Assembly: GCA_021639925.1 (NCBI GenBank)
Contig: JAJXEL010000137.1
Span: forward strand, 1-5,045
DNA length: 5,045 bases
Direction: 5' to 3'
Origin: Alphaproteobacteria bacterium
GTDB taxonomy: Bacteria > Pseudomonadota > Alphaproteobacteria > CAAGCB01 > CAG-977
Shown here: positions 1 through 5,045 of the stretch, piece after piece
Layout of the letters: the number at the start of each line of letters is the position of its first letter
Numbering within the stretch: position 1 is the first letter of the stretch
The notes under the pieces: model-generated
The model's database searches: none
Seen by the model: the letters and a program-made list of their open reading frames with translations, nothing else
What the model was told of the DNA's origin: nothing
Position numbers and translations under genes: made by a program

Positions 1-24
1 ATTAACTGTTCATAAACGGAAGTT

Positions 25-51
25 TTAGCACTCCCGATCATCGAGTGCTAA
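25..51 (-). promoter_or_regulatory. CIRCE operator (HrcA-binding heat-shock element)
   Basis: The two arms TTAGCACTC (25-33) and GAGTGCTAA (43-51) are perfect inverted repeats separated by nine bases, which matches the CIRCE consensus exactly. In known systems HrcA binds this element and represses groESL, dnaK or hrcA operons; heat shock inactivates HrcA. The element is symmetric, but a leftward promoter lies directly upstream of it and the gene to its right points away from it and ends in a terminator. It therefore controls a leftward gene off the left edge. That gene is not visible, so its identity (groES/groEL most likely) is inferred. Confidence 0.95.
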
Positions 52-52
52 C

Positions 53-81
53 AAAATAAGAAGCCCCTTTTCTTTTGTCAA
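53..81 (-). promoter_or_regulatory. Sigma-70-type promoter of an off-window leftward heat-shock operon
   Basis: On the minus strand a perfect -35 box TTGACA (plus 76-81) is followed by a 17-base spacer and the -10 box TATTTT (plus 53-58). The CIRCE element starts one base after the -10 box, so transcription would begin inside the operator and bound HrcA would block it. The transcript would carry at least about 45 bases of leader before the window ends. No convincing ribosome binding site or start codon is seen in that leader, so the first gene begins beyond position 1. Confidence 0.85.
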
Positions 82-112
82 GAGGAGGAAATATAAAATT
101 TCGATACGGAAT

Positions 113-143
113 AAAAAAAAGACTCCGTAATACGGAGTCTTTT
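113..143 (-). terminator. Intrinsic terminator of the 200-residue protein gene
   Basis: GACTCCGTA and TACGGAGTC form an inverted repeat (121-129 and 131-139) that folds into a stem of about eight base pairs with a three-base loop, extended by flanking A/T pairs. Read leftward it is followed by a run of eight T (plus 113-120), a classic intrinsic terminator. It lies 15 bases beyond the stop codon of the gene at 159-761. Read rightward the T run is only four long. It separates that gene from the downstream heat-shock promoter. Confidence 0.9.
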
Positions 144-158
144 CAAAAAAACAACGGG

Positions 159-761
159 TTAATAACCGATGCCGCCGCGGCCTGAAATCGGGAAATAAAC
201 GCCTTTGATCATGGCTTCCTGTTTCATTTTATTCAATTCTTTCTTTTCCAGATGGCGCGACAGCTTGCGCAACGCCATCTGCGCATGTTTCAGATCGGTG
301 TAGTCGCGCGTAGAAAACAATTCTTTCGGCGTTGTCGGCGCGCCGGCAGCTTTGGCCGCCACTTTGGACCCCATATACGCCAGCCCCGCGCCGGCGACGG
401 CATGCCCCAGTTCGGGAGATATTGCCGCGGCAACAGCCGTTGCCGTTACAACGATTCCCATTTTGACCATCGTTTCACGGAAATGGTCGCCGGCCTTGAT
501 ATTGCCGTAATAGGCCGCCCTGTCCTTAAAACCGTATTCCTTTAATTCCTTTTTGATTTCCTGGCGTTTGGCGTCAATGTCTTCCCGTTTGATTTCTTCC
601 CAGCGCGGGCGGGTGGCAAAATCGGACAGGTAGCGATTCGCTTCAAACAGCGTGTCGGAATGTGTCAAATGAACGGCTTCCGTCAGATATTTATTTAATA
701 AAGCTGCGGACTTGCTGCTTTTGGCAGACGTCTGCGTATTTTGTTCCAAGCTTAACGGCAT
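159..761 (-). CDS. Hypothetical protein, 200 residues, with central Gly/Ala-rich hydrophobic segment
   Basis: I do not recognise this family. The start is supported by GGAGG (plus 767-771) five bases before the ATG. The protein has a Ser/Thr/Lys-rich N-terminus (about 1-20), a charged, probably helical region (about 52-80, rich in E, K, R), and a hydrophobic Ala/Gly/Val stretch (about 99-140). That stretch contains many small residues (G119, G124, G126, G131, A139, G140) and resembles glycine-zipper or membrane-inserting helices. A basic helix (about 155-185) and a short Gly-rich end, SGRGGIGY, follow. There is no N-terminal signal peptide, so it is cytoplasmic or inserted through the central segment. 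It has its own promoter and terminator, hence is monocistronic. It lies next to, and transcribes toward, a CIRCE-controlled operon, but shares no visible regulation with it. No function can be assigned. Confidence 0.85.
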   Translation of the reverse strand: MPLSLEQNTQTSAKSSKSAALLNKYLTEAVHLTHSDTLFEANRYLSDFATRPRWEEIKREDIDAKRQEIKKELKEYGFKDRAAYYGNIKAGDHFRETMVKMGIVVTATAVAAAISPELGHAVAGAGLAYMGSKVAAKAAGAPTTPKELFSTRDYTDLKHAQMALRKLSRHLEKKELNKMKQEAMIKGVYFPISGRGGIGY

Positions 762-791
762 AGCGACCTCCGAATAATTTTTAATGAAAAT

Positions 792-819
792 ATCGTAATC
801 TTTTTGAAAATTTTGTCAA
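792..819 (-). promoter_or_regulatory. Probable promoter of the 200-residue protein gene
   Basis: On the minus strand a perfect -35 box TTGACA (plus 814-819) is followed by a 16-base spacer and TACGAT (plus 792-797, four of six consensus bases). The predicted start of transcription near 785 leaves a leader of about 24 bases containing the GGAGG at 767-771. The -35 box sits between the arms of a 9-base inverted repeat (802-810 and 824-832). Confidence 0.6.
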
Positions 820-832
820 TATTTTTTCAAAA
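802..832. repeat. AT-rich inverted repeat flanking a -35 box
   Basis: TTTTGAAAA (802-810) and TTTTCAAAA (824-832) are perfect inverted repeats separated by 13 bases that contain the -35 box at 814-819. It could be an operator or a weak hairpin at the end of the mlaC-like transcript. The arms have one G/C pair each, so the hairpin would be unstable, and in AT-rich intergenic DNA such repeats can arise by chance. Confidence 0.35.
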
Positions 833-838
833 GCCCCG

Positions 839-1600
839 TCATTTCGTCTGCCCGGCGGCGGACGGCCGCGCGGGTTGTTTTTTGGCAGCGGCGGCTTTGG
901 CCAAATCTTCGGCGGCGCGGTAACGCTGATTAATTTTTTTGCGCATGGCTTCCAGAAAAACTTCCGGGTCATATCCGGCGGACCGTAATTCTTCTTCCAT
1001 TTGAGAACGCAGGAACATCAAAACGCTCTGTCCTTCGACTTTGGCGTCGCGGATATAATACCCCGACGGGGTTTCCCGCAGGGCAAACAAAATTTCAAAA
1101 TAGCTTTCGTCATTTTTTCCGTCGGCCTGTTTTTTCTGCACAGTTTTTAGGGCGGATCCGGCCGATCCGGCCGGGACGGCGCCGTCAAAATCGATACTAA
1201 TTTGAGTTTTCAGCAAAATATCGCGTCCCGAAGGCTGTTTTTCCGTTATTTTAATATTAACCTTTTCACCCCCCAGCGAAATCGTGCCGTAAGTAACGAC
1301 AAAATAATCAAAAAACAAATATTGCAAAGCCGCCTGCTGATCCGCGGACAAATCGCGCCAGTACCGCCCCATTGACAAACGGGTCATTTCCTGCTGGTTA
1401 AAGACTTCCCGCGCGATCCGGCGCAGTTTGACGTAGCGGGTTTTCGTTTCTTCTTCGGACAAAATGGAAACCAGTTCGCTTCCCTTTTTTTTCAGCCAGT
1501 TTTCCGGCGACAGCTTAACAGCCGGCGTTTGTGCGCAAACATCGGTGCAAAAAAAACATATGCCAAGCAAAAAAAACAAAAAGGAGCGTATTTTCTTCAT
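839..1600 (-). CDS. mlaC: MlaC/Ttg2D-family periplasmic phospholipid-binding protein
   Basis: Members of this family carry phospholipids through the periplasm between an outer-membrane MlaA complex and the inner-membrane MlaFEDB transporter. Residues 1-23 form a signal peptide (MKKIR, hydrophobic core, likely cleavage after VCA). The family pattern is clear: NQQEMTRLSMGRYWRDLS (68-85), the following FFDYFVVTYG segment (96-105), ILLKTQI (128-134), then YYIRDAKVEGQSV (181-193) and the LRSQ helix (197-200) with GYDPEVFLEAMRKK (209-222). Odd points are a low-complexity insertion (about 140-165) between two predicted strands and an Ala/Lys/Pro-rich tail (about 228-253). At 253 residues it is somewhat longer than typical (near 200-215). 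The start codon has only a weak GAAGAAG upstream. No mla partner genes lie within the window. HpnM of hopanoid pathways belongs to the same superfamily and is the main alternative. Confidence 0.9.
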   Translation of the reverse strand: MKKIRSFLFFLLGICFFCTDVCAQTPAVKLSPENWLKKKGSELVSILSEEETKTRYVKLRRIAREVFNQQEMTRLSMGRYWRDLSADQQAALQYLFFDYFVVTYGTISLGGEKVNIKITEKQPSGRDILLKTQISIDFDGAVPAGSAGSALKTVQKKQADGKNDESYFEILFALRETPSGYYIRDAKVEGQSVLMFLRSQMEEELRSAGYDPEVFLEAMRKKINQRYRAAEDLAKAAAAKKQPARPSAAGQTK

Positions 1601-1694
1601 TAATCTTCTTCACCAAAATCACACTGATCTGAAAAACAGTATACACTACTTTATATTTTCAGGTATATTAAAAAAATCCGGTTGTTTTAATTTA
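1601..1694. promoter_or_regulatory. Divergent AT-rich promoter region between the mlaC-like and binding-protein genes
   Basis: This 94-base region must hold the promoters for both flanking genes. Rightward, CTGAAA (1629-1634), a 17-base spacer and TATATT (1652-1657) form a plausible but imperfect promoter. Leftward, TATACT (plus 1638-1643, five of six consensus bases) could be the -10 box for the mlaC-like gene, but no good -35 box is visible. The candidate sites overlap, so the two promoters may compete. Neither assignment is strong. Confidence 0.4.
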
Positions 1695-2729
1695 ATGGAA
1701 AAACTGATAATGCCGCGCTTTTTTCTTTGTTTTCTTTTTATATTTTTTGTTCTGCCGGCCGCGCCGGCGCAGGCGGGCAGCACGTTAAACAGGATAAAAC
1801 AGTCGGGCGTCGTACGGTGCGGCGCGCGTACGACCGCGCAGGCTTTCGCTTATCAAACCGGCCAAGAATGGCAAGGCATCGACGTTGAAATCTGCCGCCT
1901 GATCGCTTCGGCGGTTTTGGGCCGGCCGCAAGCCGTTCAGATCGTTCCCGTCAACCAGGAAAACGGCTTTAAGCTGTTGGAAAGCGGGCAGATTGATATT
2001 CTGAACGCGGCCACCCCGTGGACAATGGAACAGGAGCTGACCTCAAACGCAGCGTTTCCCGCCGTCTTTTATTATTCCGCCCTGGCTTTTATCGGTCATT
2101 ACAATCCCGAAGCGACTTCCATGCGCGATTACCGGGGGGCGAAAGTATGCGTTGAAAGCACACCTTTTTTACTGCGGGAACTGGACGCCTATAACAAACG
2201 CCACCAGCTGGAAATGCGGTTAATGAAGGCGCCGTCGCTGAGCCGGGCCAAAGAACTGTTATATCTGAAACGCTGCGACCTGATTTTCGCCCGGCTGGAA
2301 ACGCTTCATTCGGAATACTTTAAAAACAGTCCGGCCGAAGTCGATCTGGTCGTTTTGCCCGAAATCGTACGGACGTATCCGACGGGACCGTATATCCGCG
2401 ACGACGACGCAGAGTTGTTTAAAATACTGCGCTGGTTGATCTACGCCGTCATTAAAGCGGAAGAAAAAGGCATTTCTTCTCAAAATATTGAAGATTTCCA
2501 AAATACGCCGGACACCGAGATTCAAAACCTGCTGGGGCAGAACAGAGCCGTCGCCGACAAGCTTGGCCTGGACGCCGGCTGGATTTACCGCGCTTTGGCC
2601 GAACGGGGCAATTACGGCGAAATTTATCAAAGAGGACTGGGGGACAAATCCATTCTGAAGCTGAACCGCACCGCGAACAAACTGGCCAAAGACGGCGGAT
2701 TGATCCGAACGCCTGATTTTGAAAAATAG
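1695..2729 (+). CDS. AapJ/BztA-type family 3 solute-binding protein with altered ligand site
   Basis: This resembles the periplasmic binding component of general amino-acid ABC transporters. The chosen start gives 344 residues with a signal peptide cleaved after AQA (25-27); ATG at 1710 (MPRFF) is equally possible, as neither has a good ribosome binding site. Family landmarks are LNRIKQSGVVRCG (31-43), WQGIDVEICRLIA (59-71), GQIDILNAATPWTM (98-111), VCVES (151-155), VVLPEI (219-224), YAVIKAEEKGISSQN (250-264) and GNYGEIYQRGLG (305-316). Length matches AapJ (about 340). Three contact motifs differ from the family: the Arg of W-T-x-S-R-D is Q113, the G-T-T loop is T156-P157-F158, and the Asp of T-T-D is R200. 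A normal amino-acid ligand is therefore doubtful. There is no permease or ATPase gene nearby. The stop is nine bases before the MuiA-family gene, suggesting an operon. Confidence 0.88.
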   Translation: MEKLIMPRFFLCFLFIFFVLPAAPAQAGSTLNRIKQSGVVRCGARTTAQAFAYQTGQEWQGIDVEICRLIASAVLGRPQAVQIVPVNQENGFKLLESGQIDILNAATPWTMEQELTSNAAFPAVFYYSALAFIGHYNPEATSMRDYRGAKVCVESTPFLLRELDAYNKRHQLEMRLMKAPSLSRAKELLYLKRCDLIFARLETLHSEYFKNSPAEVDLVVLPEIVRTYPTGPYIRDDDAELFKILRWLIYAVIKAEEKGISSQNIEDFQNTPDTEIQNLLGQNRAVADKLGLDAGWIYRALAERGNYGEIYQRGLGDKSILKLNRTANKLAKDGGLIRTPDFEK

Positions 2730-2738
2730 GAAAACGTC
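2728..2738 (+). promoter_or_regulatory. Ribosome binding site overlapping the upstream stop codon
   Basis: AGGA (2728-2731) begins inside the TAG stop codon (2727-2729) of the binding-protein gene and lies seven bases before the ATG at 2739. No promoter or terminator fits in the nine-base gap, so the two genes are very probably co-transcribed and possibly translationally coupled. Confidence 0.7.
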
Positions 2739-4421
2739 ATGAAAAAAATATCTTTGTTGCTTTTCTCTTCCTTTTTGTGTTCTTCCGCGTTTGGCGCGGA
2801 TATCAGCGCCGTATCGGAAATTTACGCCGTTACCGTTTTTCCCGACCGCGCGGATATTTCCCGGTCGGCGCGGACGGATCTGCCGGCCGGCAAGCACACG
2901 TTGGTTTTCGACGACCTGCCGGCGGGGCTGATTACGGATTCTTTGCGCGTTTCAGGCAAAGGAAACGCCGCTTTTACAATCGGTTCGGTTGAAACAAAGC
3001 AGATTTTTACGACTGATCTGGCCGTCGCCGAAGAAAAAAAGATCCAAGACCGGATCGCGGCGCTGCGCGACAAACGCCGCTTTATCGAAGCGCAGATCAA
3101 AGCCGCCGATACGGGAAAAGCTTTTTTGGAAAACCTGACGCGCGGCGGGGCGCGACCGGCTGGCGGCGAAGAAAACAATACGCAGGCCTTGTCCCCGGAC
3201 GTTTGGAAAAACGCCTGGCAGACAATCCAAAGCGGTATGAACACTCTGGGGAAAGAAGCGATTGAAAAACAAATCCAGCTGCGTTCCGTTGACAGCGATA
3301 TTGCCGCTTTGCAAAACCAGCTCCGGCAGATTTCGACGGGACGGAAAAGTTATAAACAGGTCAGAGTCAACGTCGAAACCGACAAGCCGGTCAAAGCCGG
3401 CGTTGTATTGCAGTATCAGATCGCCGGCGCTTTTTGGAATCCGCTGTACGAAGCGCGTTTGGATTCCGCAAACGGAACCGTCAATATTATACAGTACGGC
3501 GATATTGCCCAGAAAACCGGCGAAGACTGGAACAATGTCGCTCTGACTTTATCGACGGCCCGTCCTTCCGTCACGATGCAGCCGCCCGTTATGTCTCCCG
3601 TCTGGCTGAACTTAAGAAACAATGAAAGAATCGTTTACCAGAAAACAATGAAAGCCGCCGCGCCGGCAATGTTAAGCCGGGCAACCAACTTTGCCGCTGC
3701 GGACGAAATGGCGTTTGACGCCGTCGCGGAAACGGGCGGCGCCGTGGAAACAGAAGAAGACGCTTCTTTTTCCGGCGCGTCCGCGATCGGTACGGAATTT
3801 TCCGGCGTCTTTGCAATCAAGGGATCGTCCAATGTTCCTTCCGACGGTTCGGAATACCGGTTTAATATCGGCAATTATTCAATCCCGGCGGAAATACGGG
3901 CGGAATCTTATCCGGCCGCCGACGCCGCGGCCTATCTGGTCGCGACGCTGGTTTTTAACGGAGACCTGCCTTTGCTGCCCGGCGGCATCGCGTTATTCCG
4001 CGACGGCGCTTTTATCGGCAATTCTTATCTGGAACTGCTGCGCCCGAACGAAAAACTGCATCTGGCCTTCGGACAGGACGAAAAAATCCGTATCGCCTAT
4101 ACTTCTTTGGGCGGAGAAACGACAGAAGGCGGCGTCATTGCCCGCGAAACGAAAAAAGACGTTTTATCAAAAACGAACGTCCAAAACCTGCACCGCATGC
4201 CGATTAAAATTGCCGTTTACGAACAAATCCCCGTTTCACGCAACAGCGACATCGCCGTAAAAATCATCAAAGACAAGACAACACCCGATTATATTGTCAA
4301 TCCGAATGACAAAGTCGGGCTGGTAAAATGGGAAAGCGTTTATCAGCCGCAGGAAAAGAAAGAAATTAATTACGGTTATTCCGTTTCCTGGCCGAAAGAC
4401 CGGATCTTGACAGGAATGTAA
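2739..4421 (+). CDS. MuiA-family exported protein (DUF4140/DUF4139)
   Basis: The product is 560 residues, near the usual length for the 'mucoidy inhibitor MuiA' family, whose biochemical role is not established. Residues 1-19 or 1-20 are a signal peptide (MKKIS, hydrophobic core, SSAFGA); the lone Cys14 is not in a lipobox. The N-terminal DUF4140 part is marked by VTVFPDRADISRSA (31-44), LPAGKHTLVFDDLPAGL (48-64) and DSLRVSGKG (67-75). Two charged heptad-like helices (about 95-130 and 165-200) probably form a coiled coil. The DUF4139 part starts near 220 with AFWNPLYEARLD (231-242) and EDWNNVALTLSTARPS (262-277), both hallmarks. A variable Ala-rich, low-complexity stretch (about 303-350) interrupts it, then a beta-rich C-terminal half runs to YGYSVSWPKD (545-554). 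It probably works in the periplasm or envelope. It is the second gene of a pair with the solute-binding protein and ends at a strong terminator. Confidence 0.92.
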   Translation: MKKISLLLFSSFLCSSAFGADISAVSEIYAVTVFPDRADISRSARTDLPAGKHTLVFDDLPAGLITDSLRVSGKGNAAFTIGSVETKQIFTTDLAVAEEKKIQDRIAALRDKRRFIEAQIKAADTGKAFLENLTRGGARPAGGEENNTQALSPDVWKNAWQTIQSGMNTLGKEAIEKQIQLRSVDSDIAALQNQLRQISTGRKSYKQVRVNVETDKPVKAGVVLQYQIAGAFWNPLYEARLDSANGTVNIIQYGDIAQKTGEDWNNVALTLSTARPSVTMQPPVMSPVWLNLRNNERIVYQKTMKAAAPAMLSRATNFAAADEMAFDAVAETGGAVETEEDASFSGASAIGTEFSGVFAIKGSSNVPSDGSEYRFNIGNYSIPAEIRAESYPAADAAAYLVATLVFNGDLPLLPGGIALFRDGAFIGNSYLELLRPNEKLHLAFGQDEKIRIAYTSLGGETTEGGVIARETKKDVLSKTNVQNLHRMPIKIAVYEQIPVSRNSDIAVKIIKDKTTPDYIVNPNDKVGLVKWESVYQPQEKKEINYGYSVSWPKDRILTGM

Positions 4422-4433
4422 AAAAACAGTCAG

Positions 4434-4466
4434 AAAAAAGGGAAAGCCCGCGGGCTTTCCCTTTTA
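4434..4466. terminator. Bidirectional intrinsic terminator between convergent genes
   Basis: A perfect inverted repeat, centred between 4450 and 4451, pairs AAAAGGGAAAGCC (4436-4448) with GGCTTTCCCTTTT (4453-4465) around a CGCG loop. The GC-rich core is followed by four T, A, T when read rightward and by six T when read leftward (plus 4434-4439). It lies 14 bases after the MuiA-family stop and just beyond the rubrerythrin stop, so it can end transcription from both sides. Confidence 0.92.
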
Positions 4467-4469
4467 TCG

Positions 4470-5006
4470 TTACTTGAAATATCTGTTATACAGACCGTCA
4501 AACCCTTTGCCGTGGCGGGCTTCGTCCTTGCACATTTCATGAACGGTGTCATGAACGGCGTCATATCCCAGTTCCTTTGCCAGTTTGGCGATTTGCAGTT
4601 TTCCTTCGCAGGCGCCGAATTCCGCCGCGGCGCGCATTTCAACATTCTTTTTAGTTGAATCGGTCAGAACTTCGCCCAGCAGCTCGGCAAATCTGGAAGC
4701 ATGATCAGCCTCTTCCAAAGCATAACGCTTAAACGCTTCGGCAATTTCAGGATAGCCTTCTCTGTCCGCCTGGCGCGACATGGCCAGATACATGCCGACT
4801 TCGCAACATTCGCCCGTAAAATGTTCGCGCAGCCCCGCGACGATGCGTTCGTCCAATCCTTTGGCGGAACCGACTCTGTGTTCATCGGCATAAACTTTCG
4901 CCGTTTCATCGACAACTTTAAACGTCGTCGCTTTGCAAACCGGACAAACTTCGGGCATTTCGTCAGCTTCGATTACCTGGCCGCAAACAGTGCAAACATA
5001 TTTCAT
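4470..5006 (-). CDS. rbr: Reverse rubrerythrin (NADH peroxidase-type, rubredoxin domain first)
   Basis: This cytoplasmic diiron protein belongs to a family that reduces hydrogen peroxide to water, with electrons from NADH passed through an oxidoreductase to the rubredoxin-like centre. Domain order is reversed relative to classical rubrerythrin. An N-terminal rubredoxin-like knuckle with CTVC (5-8) and CPVC (21-24) is followed by a four-helix ferritin-like domain (about 50-178). Candidate iron ligands are E66, E99 and H102 (EADH), E129, and E162 and H165 (EARH); Y73 sits at the conserved E-6-Y spacing. A132 occupies the place of classical E97, and the AE-x-GACEGK context fits what I recall of clostridial reverse rubrerythrins. 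Length (178) is normal. The start has a strong AAAGGAG (plus 5013-5019) six bases before the ATG. The gene is convergent with the MuiA-family gene; its promoter lies mostly beyond the right edge. Confidence 0.95.
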   Translation of the reverse strand: MKYVCTVCGQVIEADEMPEVCPVCKATTFKVVDETAKVYADEHRVGSAKGLDERIVAGLREHFTGECCEVGMYLAMSRQADREGYPEIAEAFKRYALEEADHASRFAELLGEVLTDSTKKNVEMRAAAEFGACEGKLQIAKLAKELGYDAVHDTVHEMCKDEARHGKGFDGLYNRYFK

Positions 5007-5045
5007 TTTTATCTCCTTTCTTAAAATAAATACATCTTTTGCAGG
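5007..5045 (-). promoter_or_regulatory. Leader of the rubrerythrin gene with strong ribosome binding site
   Basis: Read leftward, AAAGGAG (plus 5013-5019) is followed by a six-base A/T spacer and the ATG at 5006, fixing the start. The AT-rich stretch at about 5021-5032 could include a -10 box, but the window ends before a -35 box could be seen. No PerR-like or other operator is complete here. Confidence 0.6.

Noticed and set aside
2..13. Minus-strand ATG at 11-13 as the start of the off-window heat-shock gene, or as a leader peptide
   Set aside because: It is followed by only two codons and a TAA (plus 2-4), and there is no ribosome binding site before it.
252..545. Plus-strand open frame opposite the 200-residue protein gene
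   Set aside because: Its Arg-rich composition is typical of an antisense shadow. The minus-strand frame has the ribosome binding site, promoter and terminator.
1464..1694. N-terminal extension of the binding-protein reading frame starting at the ATG at 1464
   Set aside because: It would run antisense through the signal-peptide end of the mlaC-like gene and would bury the signal peptide about 80 residues inside. The signal peptide right after 1695/1710 marks the true start.
2778..2780. Lipoprotein signal at Cys14 of the MuiA-family protein
   Set aside because: The residues before the Cys (SFL) do not fit a lipobox; a standard signal peptidase I site (AFG or FGA) fits better.
2822..3314. Long minus-strand open frames inside the MuiA-family gene
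   Set aside because: They have no ribosome binding sites, show Arg/Ser/Pro-rich shadow composition, and the plus frame is a clear family match over this whole span.
3641..3788. Possible frameshift or insertion in the Ala/Gly-rich middle of the MuiA-family protein
   Set aside because: The frame stays open and family motifs continue on both sides in the same frame. Variable low-complexity linkers are expected at this point of the domain.
4543..4566. Tandem 12-base repeat (catgaacggtgt / catgaacggcgt) in the rubrerythrin gene
   Set aside because: It encodes the conserved VHDTVHEM stretch of the family, so the repeat follows from the protein sequence and is not a mobile or regulatory repeat.

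Overview
The window looks like chromosomal DNA of a Gram-negative bacterium, most likely an alphaproteobacterium living with little or no oxygen. The envelope genes (a periplasmic MlaC/Ttg2D-type lipid-binding protein, an AapJ/BztA-type periplasmic binding protein and a MuiA-family exported protein) are proteobacterial in style. A CIRCE heat-shock operator is consistent with alphaproteobacteria that carry HrcA. A 'reverse' rubrerythrin points to anaerobic or microaerobic peroxide defence. The taxonomic reading is inference from protein families, not from a marker gene.

Layout. Positions 1-81 hold a leftward promoter with a perfect CIRCE element just downstream of its -10 box. It belongs to a heat-shock operon (groESL, or hrcA/dnaK) lying off the left edge. 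Next is a leftward single-gene unit: promoter 792-819, an unrecognised 200-residue protein (159-761) and an intrinsic terminator (113-143) that insulates the heat-shock promoter. An mlaC-like gene follows, also leftward (839-1600). A short AT-rich divergent region (1601-1694) separates it from a rightward pair: a family 3 solute-binding protein (1695-2729), then nine bases later a MuiA-family protein (DUF4140/DUF4139, 2739-4421). A strong bidirectional terminator (4434-4466) sits between this pair and a convergent leftward reverse rubrerythrin gene (4470-5006).

How the genes may fit together. Three of the five proteins carry signal peptides and would act in the periplasm or envelope. The MlaC-like protein has no mlaFEDB neighbours and the binding protein has no permease or ATPase neighbours in the window. 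The clearest oddity is that the binding protein keeps the AapJ/BztA fold signatures but appears to have lost all three classical amino-acid-contact motifs, while being tightly linked to a MuiA-family gene of unknown biochemical role. The rubrerythrin is a separate oxidative-stress unit. No RNA genes, mobile elements, CRISPR arrays or phage genes were seen.
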